Of a stretch of 64,000 nt of DNA, positions 8,979 to 17,734 are shown piece after piece. The position numbers and the translations under genes were made by a program. Every line of letters begins with the position of its first letter. The first letter of the stretch is position 1. The notes under the pieces are model-generated. The model worked only from the letters and a program-made list of their open reading frames with translations. It searched no databases and was not told the DNA's origin. Source of the DNA: an uncultured Clostridia bacterium (GTDB lineage: Bacteria > Bacillota > Clostridia > Christensenellales > HGM11417); NCBI GenBank assembly GCA_944332455.1, contig CALVJY010000007.1, positions 1-64,000 of the forward strand, in the 5' to 3' direction.

Positions 8979-9881
8979 TCAGCCCTTGATGGCGCCGATC
9001 ATGATGCCGTCCACCAGCTTGCGCTGGTAGACCAGAAAGACCACGGCGGGCAGGAACGACATGAACACGCCGGCCGCCATCTGGGTGTTGATGGCATTCA
9101 GGTCGGCCCTGGGGCCTACGCAGTCGTAGTAGATGGCCACGGCCAGCGTGTAGGCGTCCTCGGATTTCAGGTAGATCAGCGGGCCGTAGAAGTCGCTCCA
9201 GGTGCCGGAAAACACGTTGACCGCCACATACAGCAGAATGGGCCCGCACAGCGGAATGGTGATAAACAGATAGCGCTGGAACATGTTGGCGCCGTCGATG
9301 CGGGCGGCGTTTTCCAGCTCGTTGGGGACGTTCCGCATGAACTGGACCAGCAGAAAGATGTTGATGGCGCCGCCGCCGAAGAGAGCGGGAATGACCAGCG
9401 GCCGGATGTCCTGCGTCCAGCCCAGATCGGAAAACAGCACGTAAAGGGGGACCTGCGTGACCGTCCCGGGGATCATCAGGGTGCTCATCATCATGGCGAA
9501 GATGATCTTGTTCCCCGAAAAGCGGACCTTGGCAAAGCCATAGGCGCACAAGCTGGCCGCGATGGGGACCGCCACGATGTTGATGGCCATGATCTTGACG
9601 GTGTTGAACAGGTACTGAAAGTAGTTGTTCTCCACGAACAGCACCCGATAGCCTTCCAGCGAGAACCCCTCGGCATTGGGAAAAAACTTGATGGGCAGGT
9701 TGGAAATGTAGCGCTCGGACATGAAGCTGCGGGAGAGCATGAACACATAGGGAAACACCAGGTAGACCGCCACCAGGCTGAGCCCGGCATAGATGAGCGC
9801 CCTTTTGAGAAGGACCTTCCGGCGGGCCTTTTTGTGGATCGCGGCAGCGGCCGCCGGTCCGGTTTTGACTGTCTGTGTCAT
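8979..9881 (-). CDS. CUT1 carbohydrate ABC transporter permease, MalG type
   Basis: This 300-residue inner-membrane permease has about six hydrophobic segments and the MalG-type EAA loop near residues 190-215 (NAARIDGANMFQRYLFITIP). It ends with the DGIMIGAIKG tail common to this subfamily. It pairs with the MalF-type permease to form the channel of a sugar importer. Its ATG overlaps the stop of the upstream permease by 4 bp (ATGA), so the two are translationally coupled. No MsmK-like ATPase gene occurs in the window; sharing one encoded elsewhere is common in this transporter class. Confidence 0.92.
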   Translation of the reverse strand: MTQTVKTGPAAAAAIHKKARRKVLLKRALIYAGLSLVAVYLVFPYVFMLSRSFMSERYISNLPIKFFPNAEGFSLEGYRVLFVENNYFQYLFNTVKIMAINIVAVPIAASLCAYGFAKVRFSGNKIIFAMMMSTLMIPGTVTQVPLYVLFSDLGWTQDIRPLVIPALFGGGAINIFLLVQFMRNVPNELENAARIDGANMFQRYLFITIPLCGPILLYVAVNVFSGTWSDFYGPLIYLKSEDAYTLAVAIYYDCVGPRADLNAINTQMAAGVFMSFLPAVVFLVYQRKLVDGIMIGAIKG

Positions 9882-10786
9882 CCGTTGTCCTCCGAATACT
9901 GCACCCAGCGGTTGCTCATGAACATCACCACGGTCAATACGGCAATGATCGCGAACAGCACCCAGGCCAGAGCCGAAGCATACCCCATGGAACCGCGGGT
10001 AAAGGCCTCGTTGTAGATCTTGACGGCAATAAAGTAAAGCGAGTTATCCACGCCCCGGCCGCTGGTCCCGCCCGCAATGATCATGGTCGAAAAGATCTGC
10101 AGCGTGCCGATGACGCTGGTCACCAGATTGTAAAAGATCATGGGCGTGGACAGCGGAATGGTGATGGAAAACAGCTGCCGGAAGTAGCCCGCTCCGTCCA
10201 GCCTGGCGCTTTCGTAAAGGGCGGCGGGAATGTTTTTGAAGGCCGCCAGCCAGATGACCATGCCTCCTCCCATGCTCCAGGTCGTGGTCCAGACCAGGGT
10301 GGCCATGGAGGTGGAGGCCTCCGCAAAAAAGGTGGGCTCCGGCAGCCCCAGAATCCGGAAGATCTGGGCCATGATGCCGAAGGTGGGGTCGAACAGATCC
10401 CGCCACAGAATGCCCGCCGACACCCCGGGGATGATCACCGGCAGGTAGAACAGCACCCGGAAGGCCGAGATCCCCCTGATCCTGGTGTTGGCCAGCAGGG
10501 CCAGCGAATAGCCCAGCACCAGACCCAGCGGCACTGTGATGACCGCATAGACAAAGGTGTTCAGAAAGACCGTACCCGTCTCGCGGTCCAAAGTAAAGAT
10601 CCGGATAAAATTCCGGAACCCCACCGGATTCATCTGGACAAAGCCGTCATATTCAAAAAAACTGTAGATCAAAGACTGAACGGCCGGATAGTAGGTAAAA
10701 ATCAGAACGCCCAGCAGGACCGGGAGGGTAAACAGATACCCTCCCAGCTCATTCATCAGTTTTCGTTTGAGTCTGGCATTTTGCAT
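9878..10786 (-). CDS. CUT1 carbohydrate ABC transporter permease, MalF type
   Basis: This 302-residue permease has an N-terminal transmembrane helix followed by five more. The EAA loop lies near residues 190-220 (YESARLDGAGYFRQLF, then SITIPLSTP). The start is placed at the Met of MQNARLKRK because GAGG lies five bases upstream of it. An in-frame start 48 bp upstream would overlap the binding-protein gene and lacks a site. It forms the transmembrane channel with the MalG-type partner. Confidence 0.9.
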   Translation of the reverse strand: MQNARLKRKLMNELGGYLFTLPVLLGVLIFTYYPAVQSLIYSFFEYDGFVQMNPVGFRNFIRIFTLDRETGTVFLNTFVYAVITVPLGLVLGYSLALLANTRIRGISAFRVLFYLPVIIPGVSAGILWRDLFDPTFGIMAQIFRILGLPEPTFFAEASTSMATLVWTTTWSMGGGMVIWLAAFKNIPAALYESARLDGAGYFRQLFSITIPLSTPMIFYNLVTSVIGTLQIFSTMIIAGGTSGRGVDNSLYFIAVKIYNEAFTRGSMGYASALAWVLFAIIAVLTVVMFMSNRWVQYSEDNG

Positions 10787-10808
10787 GCGTTCCTCGCTTT
10801 CCCGATGA

Positions 10809-12242
10809 TCAGGACTGGTAGGCCCAGTACTCAAGATCAGACTTGCAGGTCTTGATGGCCTCGGTCAGTCTCTCGGCTACCGCGGCCTCGTCGCCGTCAA
10901 AGTTGATGTAAGTCTCCACCATGGTGGCCAGCGAACTTCTCAGGTCGTTGGACTTGGAGGGCCGCTCCAGCATGAATTCAGAGGCCGCGATGTAATTTTC
11001 TTCCCGGCCGTACATGTAGGCGCTCAGATTGTACTGGGTGTAACCGCGCACCCAATGATTGGTCTCATCGGTGATGTCGGCCATGTCCTTGCGCATGGGC
11101 ACCGCCGTGATCCCGTTGTCCGCAAAGATGTTCTGCCCCTCCTTGCTGAGCATGAACTTGACAAACTGCCAGGCATAGTCCCGGTTTTCGGTGGTAGAGG
11201 CCACAGAATACCCGGCTACGCCCGCCCCGATCTTGGGCTGATCCCCGATCAGAGGGAAGGAGACCACATCGTAATGCTCCTGAAGATCTTCCTCCGACAC
11301 GCCGGGGAAGGCATCTTTTTTGAGAAGTTCCTCCACGGTCAGGCCGATGGAACGGGAATGGATCATAAAGGCCCCCTGTCCGCCGTCAAAGTTGGCGCCG
11401 TTGGAGGAAGTGGTCTTGGAAATGTATCCCTTGACCCGCAGATCGCGGATCAGATCAAGGGCGTCCCGGGTAGCCTGACTGTCCACCGTCACCTCGCCGT
11501 CCGTGAAGTACTCCACCCCGAAGGATTGGAAAATGGCATTGAAGTTGGCTTCCCAGGTGATATAAGCGTCCATGATCGGGCGGGTAACGCCGTTCAGGTC
11601 AAAGTAGGCGCGCACCTGGGCGCAGACCTCCAGAAAATCCTCCCAGGTCCAGCCGTTCCTGACCTTGGTGGTCTCGGGATTTATATCCACGCCGGCGGCC
11701 TTCAACACGTCTTTGTTGACGTGCACCACCACCTGGTCCGAGGTCCGGGGGATCATGATCTGCACCCCGTCAAAGTCCCTTTGCCCCAGCTTCCAGAAAT
11801 AGTCGTAATAGTCAGACTCATCAAAAGCGTCTTCGGCTCCGGAAGCTGCCTCGGCCTTGATGTAGGGATCCAGGTTCAGCAAAATTTTACTTCCGTCCAG
11901 CGCCAGCATATCAAAGGACTGGTTGATCATGATGTCGGGCATGTTGTTCCCGTTGTAGTAGCCCATCATGGTGTTGTAAAGATCCCCGGCCAGCGGGTCG
12001 AACTCCAGCTTGACGTTGGGATACTCCTTGTTGAACCCGGCCATCAGATCTTCAAACAGCTCTCGTTCGCTCTCGTAGGAAGTAACCTTCAAAGTGATCT
12101 CGGCATTTTTGTCCGGATTCAGATTGACCTCGTACTCGTCCCCCGTGATCTCCGGCCGGTCTCCGCCGCATCCGAACAGCGAGAGGGCAAGGGCCGCCGA
12201 AAGCATCAGGCAGGCCAGAACAGACATCAGTTTTTTCATCAT
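10809..12242 (-). CDS. Extracellular sugar-binding lipoprotein of CUT1 importer
   Basis: This 477-residue lipoprotein has a signal peptide ending at LFGC (Cys25) and a family-1 solute-binding fold. Typical landmarks are the VTSYESER start of the mature domain, the EYPNVKLEF region, the WTWEDFLEVC segment and AWQFVKFMLSKEGQ near the C-terminus. It delivers an oligosaccharide to the two permeases encoded directly downstream. The start has AGGAG at a good distance; ATG codons at 12242 and 12239 are both possible. It is the first gene of the transport operon and follows the LacI gene and one of its putative operators. The substrate cannot be assigned from the sequence. Confidence 0.9.
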   Translation of the reverse strand: MMKKLMSVLACLMLSAALALSLFGCGGDRPEITGDEYEVNLNPDKNAEITLKVTSYESERELFEDLMAGFNKEYPNVKLEFDPLAGDLYNTMMGYYNGNNMPDIMINQSFDMLALDGSKILLNLDPYIKAEAASGAEDAFDESDYYDYFWKLGQRDFDGVQIMIPRTSDQVVVHVNKDVLKAAGVDINPETTKVRNGWTWEDFLEVCAQVRAYFDLNGVTRPIMDAYITWEANFNAIFQSFGVEYFTDGEVTVDSQATRDALDLIRDLRVKGYISKTTSSNGANFDGGQGAFMIHSRSIGLTVEELLKKDAFPGVSEEDLQEHYDVVSFPLIGDQPKIGAGVAGYSVASTTENRDYAWQFVKFMLSKEGQNIFADNGITAVPMRKDMADITDETNHWVRGYTQYNLSAYMYGREENYIAASEFMLERPSKSNDLRSSLATMVETYINFDGDEAAVAERLTEAIKTCKSDLEYWAYQS

Positions 12243-12444
12243 ATTGTCTCCTTTTTATTTTTCCCCGGCCATCTGCCGGGTTTATGCTGACATTTCCCCT
12301 CTTCCAGGACGCCTTCCGGCGGCCTCTCCCTCCTTTCGGGATGATCTTCTGAGTTTTTGCGGCCGCCCCTTTCGGGCCTTTCCGCTGTTCGGAAAGCCGT
12401 TCCCCTCTGTCCCGGCCAACCGGGAGCCTGGAGAAATTTTTCAT

Positions 12445-12467
12445 CAGTTGGTACCTCGTACCAACTG
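12445..12467. promoter_or_regulatory. Perfect inverted repeat, possible operator
   Basis: CAGTTGGTAC, a CTC spacer and GTACCAACTG form a perfect 23-base inverted repeat. Neither side has a U-run, so a protein-binding site is more likely than a terminator. The binding protein is unknown. Confidence 0.4.
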
Positions 12468-12568
12468 AAAAGGGGGCGCCCCCTTTTTGCCGTTCGGGCC
12501 GTTTTAGGGCCAGGCGGACGGGTTTTCCGACTTTTTCGGCGGCCCGCTCCCTCGCGCAGCAGCAAGCA

Positions 12569-12582
12569 TTTACCCGCGTAAA
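12569..12582. promoter_or_regulatory. Putative LacI-family operator 1
   Basis: TTTACCCGCGTAAA is a 14-base near-palindrome with a central CG, as LacI-family regulators prefer. The same 14 bases recur at the lacI promoter. It lies just downstream of the lacI stop, upstream of the sugar operon. Confidence 0.65.
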
Positions 12583-12598
12583 ATTTTAAACAAAATTT

Positions 12599-13612
12599 TT
12601 ATGCTTCCCGGCTCCGGCGAGCAGGGCCCAAAGAATCCCGGAATACCGGCGTCACCTCCACCCCGAAGCTCTGCCCCGCCCCGGTCTGGCGGGTCTCGAT
12701 CAGTCGTATCACTTCGCCGGCGATCAGGCGGCCGAACTCTTCCCGGTCAAAGTGCAGGGAAGTCAGCCGCGGGATGACCATAGAGGCCAGATTGACGTCA
12801 TCGCAGCCGATGACCGAAAGATCATCCGGCACGCTCAGGCCGAGATCTGCCGCCGCACGAAGCACGCCGATGGCAGCCATATCATTGGTGCAGAACACCG
12901 CCGTCAGATCATTCCGACGGGCGAAAAGTTGTTTAAAGCCGTTGTAGCCCACTTCTTCACTGAGTACGGTATGGCTTTGATTGTACTCGATCAGATCGGC
13001 ATCCGGGCACATGCCGTGACGCCGTCTCCCCTGTTCAAAAGCGATGCCGCGTTCATCGCAGGAAAACAGCAGCCGATCGAGGGTGGAAACATAGCCCACG
13101 GTCTTATGTCCCCCTTCGGACAGACGGGCAAAGACAGCCTCTATGGCCTTTGTGTAAGGATGGGCAAAACCGACCCCCCATTTGCTCCCGAAATCGGCCA
13201 GCACCGTCCCGTCATCAAAGAGCAGTTGCAGCACCTTTTCGGGAAAAGAGTCGGTGGACATGTTGATCAGGGCATCCATCTTCCGGCTCTTGATCAGATT
13301 GAGGTTGTCACTAAGGGCATTCTCCAACAGAAAGACGGTGACCATATAGTCCCGCTTGACCGCATTCTCCTCGATGCTGCGCACGATCTCCATATGGTAA
13401 GGATTGGTGCACTCGTGCAACACGATGCCGATATGATTGTTCCTGCCCAGAGAAAGGCTCCGCGCCGTATGATTGGGAACATAATTCAGTTGCTCGGCGG
13501 CCTCCCTCACCCGTACTGCCTTTCCCGGCGAGACGGGCTTTCCCAAAAAAACATTGGACACCGTGGCCACGCTGACGCCGGCCAAAGCGGCGACTTCTCT
13601 CCTTGTTACCAT
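12599..13612 (-). CDS. LacI-family transcriptional regulator of sugar locus 1
   Basis: This 337-residue regulator has a classic LacI helix-turn-helix at residues 3-25 (TRREVAALAGVSVATVSNVF), a hinge ending near NYVPNHTARSL, and a sugar-sensing periplasmic-binding-protein-like domain from about residue 60. The C-terminal half contains AVFCTNDMAAIGVLRAA and SVIGCDDVNLA, which are standard for the family. AGAGGA precedes the ATG. Identical putative operators lie at its own promoter and between it and the transport operon, so it probably represses both until a sugar derived from the imported glycan is present. The effector is unknown. Confidence 0.93.
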   Translation of the reverse strand: MVTRREVAALAGVSVATVSNVFLGKPVSPGKAVRVREAAEQLNYVPNHTARSLSLGRNNHIGIVLHECTNPYHMEIVRSIEENAVKRDYMVTVFLLENALSDNLNLIKSRKMDALINMSTDSFPEKVLQLLFDDGTVLADFGSKWGVGFAHPYTKAIEAVFARLSEGGHKTVGYVSTLDRLLFSCDERGIAFEQGRRRHGMCPDADLIEYNQSHTVLSEEVGYNGFKQLFARRNDLTAVFCTNDMAAIGVLRAAADLGLSVPDDLSVIGCDDVNLASMVIPRLTSLHFDREEFGRLIAGEVIRLIETRQTGAGQSFGVEVTPVFRDSLGPARRSREA

Positions 13613-13778
13613 AACTTTTTTCCTCTGCTCCGCCCGCTCCTTCCGTTGCTTCTGCCTGCGGGAAATTTTTCTCTCTGTTCGGAGTAAACAAATCGATTGC
13701 CCGACAGCATCTGTTTTTCATGCCGCCATCTCCCCTTTTTACCGGTACAAAATGGCCGCTCACTCTGCCTGATAAAAA

Positions 13779-13792
13779 TTTACCCGCGTAAA
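13779..13792. promoter_or_regulatory. Putative LacI-family operator 2 (autoregulatory)
   Basis: TTTACCCGCGTAAA, identical to the site at 12569, starts nine bases downstream of the lacI -10 box. It therefore covers the expected transcription start, a typical place for repression. Confidence 0.75.
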
Positions 13793-13801
13793 TCTACTTC
13801 T

Positions 13802-13829
13802 ATTATACCACATTTTTTTCATTTGTCAA
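13802..13829 (-). promoter_or_regulatory. Sigma-A promoter of lacI
   Basis: TTGACA (13824-13829) and TATAAT (13802-13807) on the minus strand are separated by 16 bases. Both boxes are consensus. The expected start near 13795 lies next to the operator. Confidence 0.8.
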
Positions 13830-14103
13830 GGGTTTGTCAAAAATTTTTTCAGATTTTTTTGTTCGCCTGAAAGTCCATACCCAGATACGATTCGGATCCG
13901 TAAAACATATCACACCAACGCACTTCTTCTCTCCATCCAACAGGCAGACCGGCTTATCTGTCGCAGGAATGGTCTTTACCGCTTCCTGCTTCTATCAGCC
14001 AGTAAAACTTCCCCGCCTCCACCGTTGCATTTATTAACAAAATTCACCACAGATTTGTATGAACTCCTTTTTCCCTCAACTGTTTTCACCACCGCTACAA
14101 AAA

Positions 14104-14130
14104 AACAGGCTGCTTCCAGCCTGTTTTTTT
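14104..14130 (-). terminator. Bidirectional intrinsic terminator
   Basis: ACAGGCTG and CAGCCTGT around a 4-base loop, flanked by A and T runs on both sides. On the minus strand it lies about 55 bp past the stop of the membrane-protein gene. Confidence 0.8.
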
Positions 14131-14180
14131 CGGATCTAAAACATCCTGTGCGCAGAGGTCCATATGAGCAACCCTGCGGA

Positions 14181-15335
14181 TCAGGAGGTCAGCACGGTCC
14201 CGGTGAGGTTTTCCGAAAGCGCCCCCTTGGAAACGGGGAGGCCGTCCTTGGTCCAGTTGAGCAGTCCGGCCGGTCCCTCTCCGGTCATAGCGGTGTAGAA
14301 GTCGAAATCCGTACTCTCCGCGACCAGCCAGAAGTTTCCCGAGGAATCGGTCGTCAGGTGGCCGAAGTCGGTGTAGAGGGGGATTCCGGGGCTGATGTAG
14401 CGCCCCTCGATCAGAAAGCCCCGCTTCATGGTCAGCCGGATCACCCCGCAGGAGGGCCGGACATCGGTCAGATAGTAGTAGCGCTGATTGGCGTCGTCGC
14501 GGACGAACACGCACATGCTCTCGAAGGCATAGGCATTGTCTGGCTCGCCGTGCGTGAGGTAAAAGGCGCCGTCCTGGGTGGTGATCTGCCGCGGCTGCAG
14601 GGGGCCGTTCAGGCGGTCGGGCGAGCGGAAACAGGCCGTCAGCGTGACCGAATCTCCCCGCAGGGTGTTGCCCTCCTCGTCGGTAAAGGTATAGTGCACG
14701 TAAAGGGGCATATTTTCGTTGTAGCGCCCCTGCACGGCGATGGTCTGCCCGTCCTGCTCCGGCCCGAAGGTGACGGGATCAAAGAAGAAGTAGGAACAGG
14801 TGCTCTCCAGCGTGACGGTTTCATCGGCCGGCCAGACGGTCTCTCCCGTCGTGACCGTCTGGGTGCGCCCCCCGCCGCTCACCCGGATGTTCGTGCGGGT
14901 GTTGCCCCGGATCAGGCAGCCGTTTTCGTCCACAAACTGCAGGGTGACTTCCCGGCTCTCCTCCTCGGGCGGCTGGGGCCGGACGGCGGTGATCCGCAGA
15001 TCCGAAACATTCCCGGAGACCTCGTAGGAGGCAGGGGTAAATTCGTAACCCTCCAGCGAGAAGGTCAGCACTTCGCCGGCAGCCAGCCCCTCCAGCGAGA
15101 AGGCGCCGCTCTGAAAGGTGGTGTGCAGCGCCTCTCCGTCCCGGAAGACGGTCACGCCGTAGACCCCCTCCTCCGTGCCCTCCATGACGATCTTCCCCTC
15201 CACCATGAACAGCGGATCCGGCCGGAACAGGAAAAAGGCGGTCAGCCCTAGGGCGACGACGATCACCCCGATCATGACGCCGAGCACGATTTTTTTCTTC
15301 TTTCCCCCTTCCTGTCCCTTGAATCGGATCTTCAT
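14181..15335 (-). CDS. Membrane-anchored protein with carboxypeptidase-regulatory-like domain
   Basis: This 384-residue protein has a short basic cytoplasmic start, one transmembrane helix at about residues 20-38 (VLGVMIGVIVVALGLTAFFL), and an extracellular part. Residues about 45-115 look like a carboxypeptidase-regulatory or prealbumin-like beta fold (GKIVMEGTEEGVYGVTVFRD, then a GLAAGEVLTFSLEGY segment). The remainder is beta-rich and unrecognised. It lies downstream of the beta-helix-like lipoprotein and the giant prepilin-type gene, all in one orientation, and ends at a strong terminator. A structural or anchoring role at the cell surface is plausible, but no function can be assigned. 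Confidence 0.75.
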   Translation of the reverse strand: MKIRFKGQEGGKKKKIVLGVMIGVIVVALGLTAFFLFRPDPLFMVEGKIVMEGTEEGVYGVTVFRDGEALHTTFQSGAFSLEGLAAGEVLTFSLEGYEFTPASYEVSGNVSDLRITAVRPQPPEEESREVTLQFVDENGCLIRGNTRTNIRVSGGGRTQTVTTGETVWPADETVTLESTCSYFFFDPVTFGPEQDGQTIAVQGRYNENMPLYVHYTFTDEEGNTLRGDSVTLTACFRSPDRLNGPLQPRQITTQDGAFYLTHGEPDNAYAFESMCVFVRDDANQRYYYLTDVRPSCGVIRLTMKRGFLIEGRYISPGIPLYTDFGHLTTDSSGNFWLVAESTDFDFYTAMTGEGPAGLLNWTKDGLPVSKGALSENLTGTVLTS

Positions 15336-15592
15336 GATTTACCTCCCGGTTTTCTCTTTTTTCATTCTCGTCCTGTCAGCTTTAAGGTTTTGCCGTTCAG
15401 GTTTTTGTTCCTTTCAAACAACACTGATCTATCTTTCTGTCTTCTGACTTGTTTTCAAATGGTGTATTTAATATGGCTTATCGGCCCGTTTTCAGCCTAT
15501 GGGGAACTGTACCGTTTACCTGTATCTTTCAGTTCTTTAGTTTTTTCCAATCTGCAGCTTTCTGCTGGAGTTTTGATTTTTTTCGGATCAAA
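15336..15592. other. AT-richer intergenic stretch
   Basis: Between the membrane-protein gene and the hairpin at 15593 I see no ORF with a ribosome site and no convincing promoter. Translatable frames on the plus strand have no start site or coding character. Confidence 0.5.
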
Positions 15593-15623
15593 GTGCGGAG
15601 AGGGCGTCACGCCCTCTCCGCAC
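15593..15623 (-). terminator. Hairpin after the beta-helix lipoprotein gene
   Basis: 15593-15606 and 15610-15623 form a perfect 14-bp stem with a TCA loop (plus strand). It lies 33 bp past the stop on the minus strand and is followed by TTTGATC. The U-run is weak but the stem is very strong. Confidence 0.65.
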
Positions 15624-15655
15624 CCTTTTCCGAATGGCGTTCTCTGCGTTAATTG

Positions 15656-17260
15656 TTAAGCAATTTTAAACAGAGTTTTGATGGACGCTTCAGTCTCATT
15701 CGTAAAGACGACATTATCTTTGCCATCCGCAGAATAAGAGAAGGTTCCCTTGAAATAATTCCAATCGACAATTGCGTCGTCTTGATAAACCGCTTTGGCA
15801 AAATACTGAGCGCCTGCATATCCCAGATAAACGTATCTGTTCGCGGCGTCATTGGTATTTTTGACCTGGAACTGCAAATAGTTTCCGCTCTGAATGGGAT
15901 TCGCAATATCGGCCACATAACGCACGACCTTGCCCGGCTCAGTAACTTCAGAGACGATCAATTCACGATCTCCGACGATGGTCAGCGTAGAGTTGTTCTG
16001 CACCACGTTCTTGGAGACATTGGAATAACCGTCCAGTTCGGCAACAACGCCCAAAGAACCTGCTACAACCTTATTCTCAAAGGCAAAGGAACCATGGGAG
16101 TTAGTGGAATAGTTGACCAGATAATTGATGTTGTACAGCGTGTTATCCCGGAAAACAAAATCCGGGAAGGTCTTTTCCACTTCGTCGAATTGATAGACCC
16201 GGAACAGATTCTCAAGGTTACGGAAAGTATTGTTGGTGATCGTCATCCGATAGGTGCCGGAATTGGTAGGCTCGGTGTGGAACCACACGGGGTTCTTGGC
16301 CAGGTTGAACAGCGGGGCCATGGCCGAATCCTTGAGCTCGGTGGAGGCGGTCAGCTTGCTGTCCACCACGTTGCCGGTCATCACCAGGTTGGAGATGCTG
16401 CCCAGGCCGTACCACACGTTGCACTCCACCACGTTGTTGGTGAAGGTGATCAGCGAATTGACGTGCTTGTCGGCAGCCGTTTTGATCATGTAGTTGAAGT
16501 AATCCTGCGCCAGGTTTTCGGTCACGAACTGGCTGTTGTTGACGGTCAGATTGACATTTTTCCCGGTGTCGTCCATCTTGACGCCGTAGGCATTGCCCAC
16601 GCCCTTCACGGTGCAGCCTTCCAGCACCACGGCGTCCAGGGCCTCGGTGGCGGCGTCGGCAGCCACCTCCCGGGCGCTGGTAACGGTCAGAGTGGGCGCT
16701 TCTTTCTTTTCGGTGTTGGTCAAAGTCAGGCCGCGGAACTCCACGGTGGTGACGCCGGCGGAGGCGGGAACGGCCACGACGGTATCCACCAGCACCACGT
16801 TGTCGCCGGTGGCGCGGAGGATGACCGAGCGGGTGATGTCCCCGATCAGGGCCATGTTGTAGGTGCCGTCAGCCAGATTGATGATGGGCACGTCCCCTTT
16901 GAGGGCGACTTCCAGCCCGTTCTGGGTGTTGATGTTGCTGGCCTCGCCGACCACTGTGTAGGGCACTTCCAGCGAAGCGCCCCGGTAGCGGATGACCATT
17001 TTGCCGTTGGCCGTGGCCGTCTGGGTGGAAAAACCGGTGATGGTCACGCCGGTGGCGTCGCCCTTGATGACCAGGGGATCGCCGTCCTTAAAGGTAACCT
17101 CCAGCGTGATATCCGCGGGATTGAGCTGGTCATACAGCGTGAACTCGGTGTCGAAATCGCCCTTGAGGGAAATTCCCGTGACTTCATTCCAGCTGCAGCC
17201 AACCAGAGCCGTCGCCAGGACGGCCAGCGCCATGAGCGTCAGAAAAATTTTCTTTTTCAT
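15656..17260 (-). CDS. Beta-helix-like surface lipoprotein
   Basis: This 534-residue lipoprotein has a signal peptide ending at ALVGC (Cys22). Residues about 25-105 resemble a Big-type Ig domain (ISLKGDFDTEFTLYDQLNP start, YRGASLEVPYTV end). From about residue 110 it carries many short strand repeats with Asn and Val ladders (for example VEFRGLTLTNTE, VVLEGCTVKGVG, LTVNNSQFV, ITFTNNVVE, LVMTGNVVDS). This pattern is typical of right-handed parallel beta-helix proteins of the pectate-lyase or adhesin type. No catalytic residues could be picked out. It is followed by the membrane protein and preceded by the giant prepilin-type gene. Confidence 0.7.
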   Translation of the reverse strand: MKKKIFLTLMALAVLATALVGCSWNEVTGISLKGDFDTEFTLYDQLNPADITLEVTFKDGDPLVIKGDATGVTITGFSTQTATANGKMVIRYRGASLEVPYTVVGEASNINTQNGLEVALKGDVPIINLADGTYNMALIGDITRSVILRATGDNVVLVDTVVAVPASAGVTTVEFRGLTLTNTEKKEAPTLTVTSAREVAADAATEALDAVVLEGCTVKGVGNAYGVKMDDTGKNVNLTVNNSQFVTENLAQDYFNYMIKTAADKHVNSLITFTNNVVECNVWYGLGSISNLVMTGNVVDSKLTASTELKDSAMAPLFNLAKNPVWFHTEPTNSGTYRMTITNNTFRNLENLFRVYQFDEVEKTFPDFVFRDNTLYNINYLVNYSTNSHGSFAFENKVVAGSLGVVAELDGYSNVSKNVVQNNSTLTIVGDRELIVSEVTEPGKVVRYVADIANPIQSGNYLQFQVKNTNDAANRYVYLGYAGAQYFAKAVYQDDAIVDWNYFKGTFSYSADGKDNVVFTNETEASIKTLFKIA

Positions 17261-17734
17261 GACTTCTCCTCCTTGTTATTTTGGCGGCCCTGTCCGGCCC
17301 GCCTTGTTAATTTTGTTTTCCCCTTCCGGGGAGGGCTGCTGCATGCAGCCTGCGGCCGGGAACGACCGCGAAGAACCCTTCCCCCGTCTTCCGGGGGCCC
17401 CGGCCGGCCCTTCGCCCTGCGCCCTTGCGGGCTGGTTTTCCCCATATCTCTTCCGCCGGCCCGTCAGGCCGCGTTTTCTCCTGCCTCGATGCCCGTTTGC
17501 TGATTCCTCCTTGTTCCCGCCGTTTTACGGGCCCCGGCGCGCCTTTGCGGCGGCCGGCTGCCGATCGGCCGGGATCGATCCCGGCACGCCCTCGGGACAA
17601 ATCGTCCCGCTATCCCCGGCGGAGGCCGGATCCCGGCCCCCGCGATCGGTCTTGTTCCCCCGGCCCTCTGTCCGGGGCAGCGCAGAACTCCGCGCCGCTG
17701 TCTCCCGCCTTTGGGGAGAGTCGCCGCCGCGCCG
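17261..17734. other. GC-rich intergenic region without a recognised gene
   Basis: This 474-bp gap separates the giant gene from the beta-helix lipoprotein. It contains two adjoining self-complementary stretches, GCCGATCGGC (17560-17569) and CCGGGATCGATCCCGG (17569-17584), which have no loop and no U-run. Minus-strand frames here are low-complexity Arg/Gly/Pro runs and I do not count them as genes. Confidence 0.5.

Larger units (their letters stand above)
12243..12598 (-). promoter_or_regulatory. Regulatory gap between lacI and the sugar operon
   Basis: This 356-bp gap contains a LacI-type operator at its lacI end (12569-12582). It also has a perfect 10-bp inverted repeat, CAGTTGGTAC/GTACCAACTG with a 3-base spacer (12445-12467), and a compact GC palindrome flanked by A and T runs (12468-12487) that could be the weak end of the lacI transcript. 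AAGGAG precedes the binding-protein start. I could not place a convincing -35/-10 pair for the operon, so it may also be read through from lacI. Confidence 0.5.
13613..14103. other. Intergenic region upstream of lacI
   Basis: It holds a 180-base lacI leader, the operator and promoter described separately, and then about 270 bp (13830-14103) in which I see no gene or recognisable site. Confidence 0.6.

Noticed and set aside
17261-17734. Small genes in the gap after the giant gene
   Set aside because: Frames are Arg/Gly/Pro low-complexity and lack ribosome sites at their starts.
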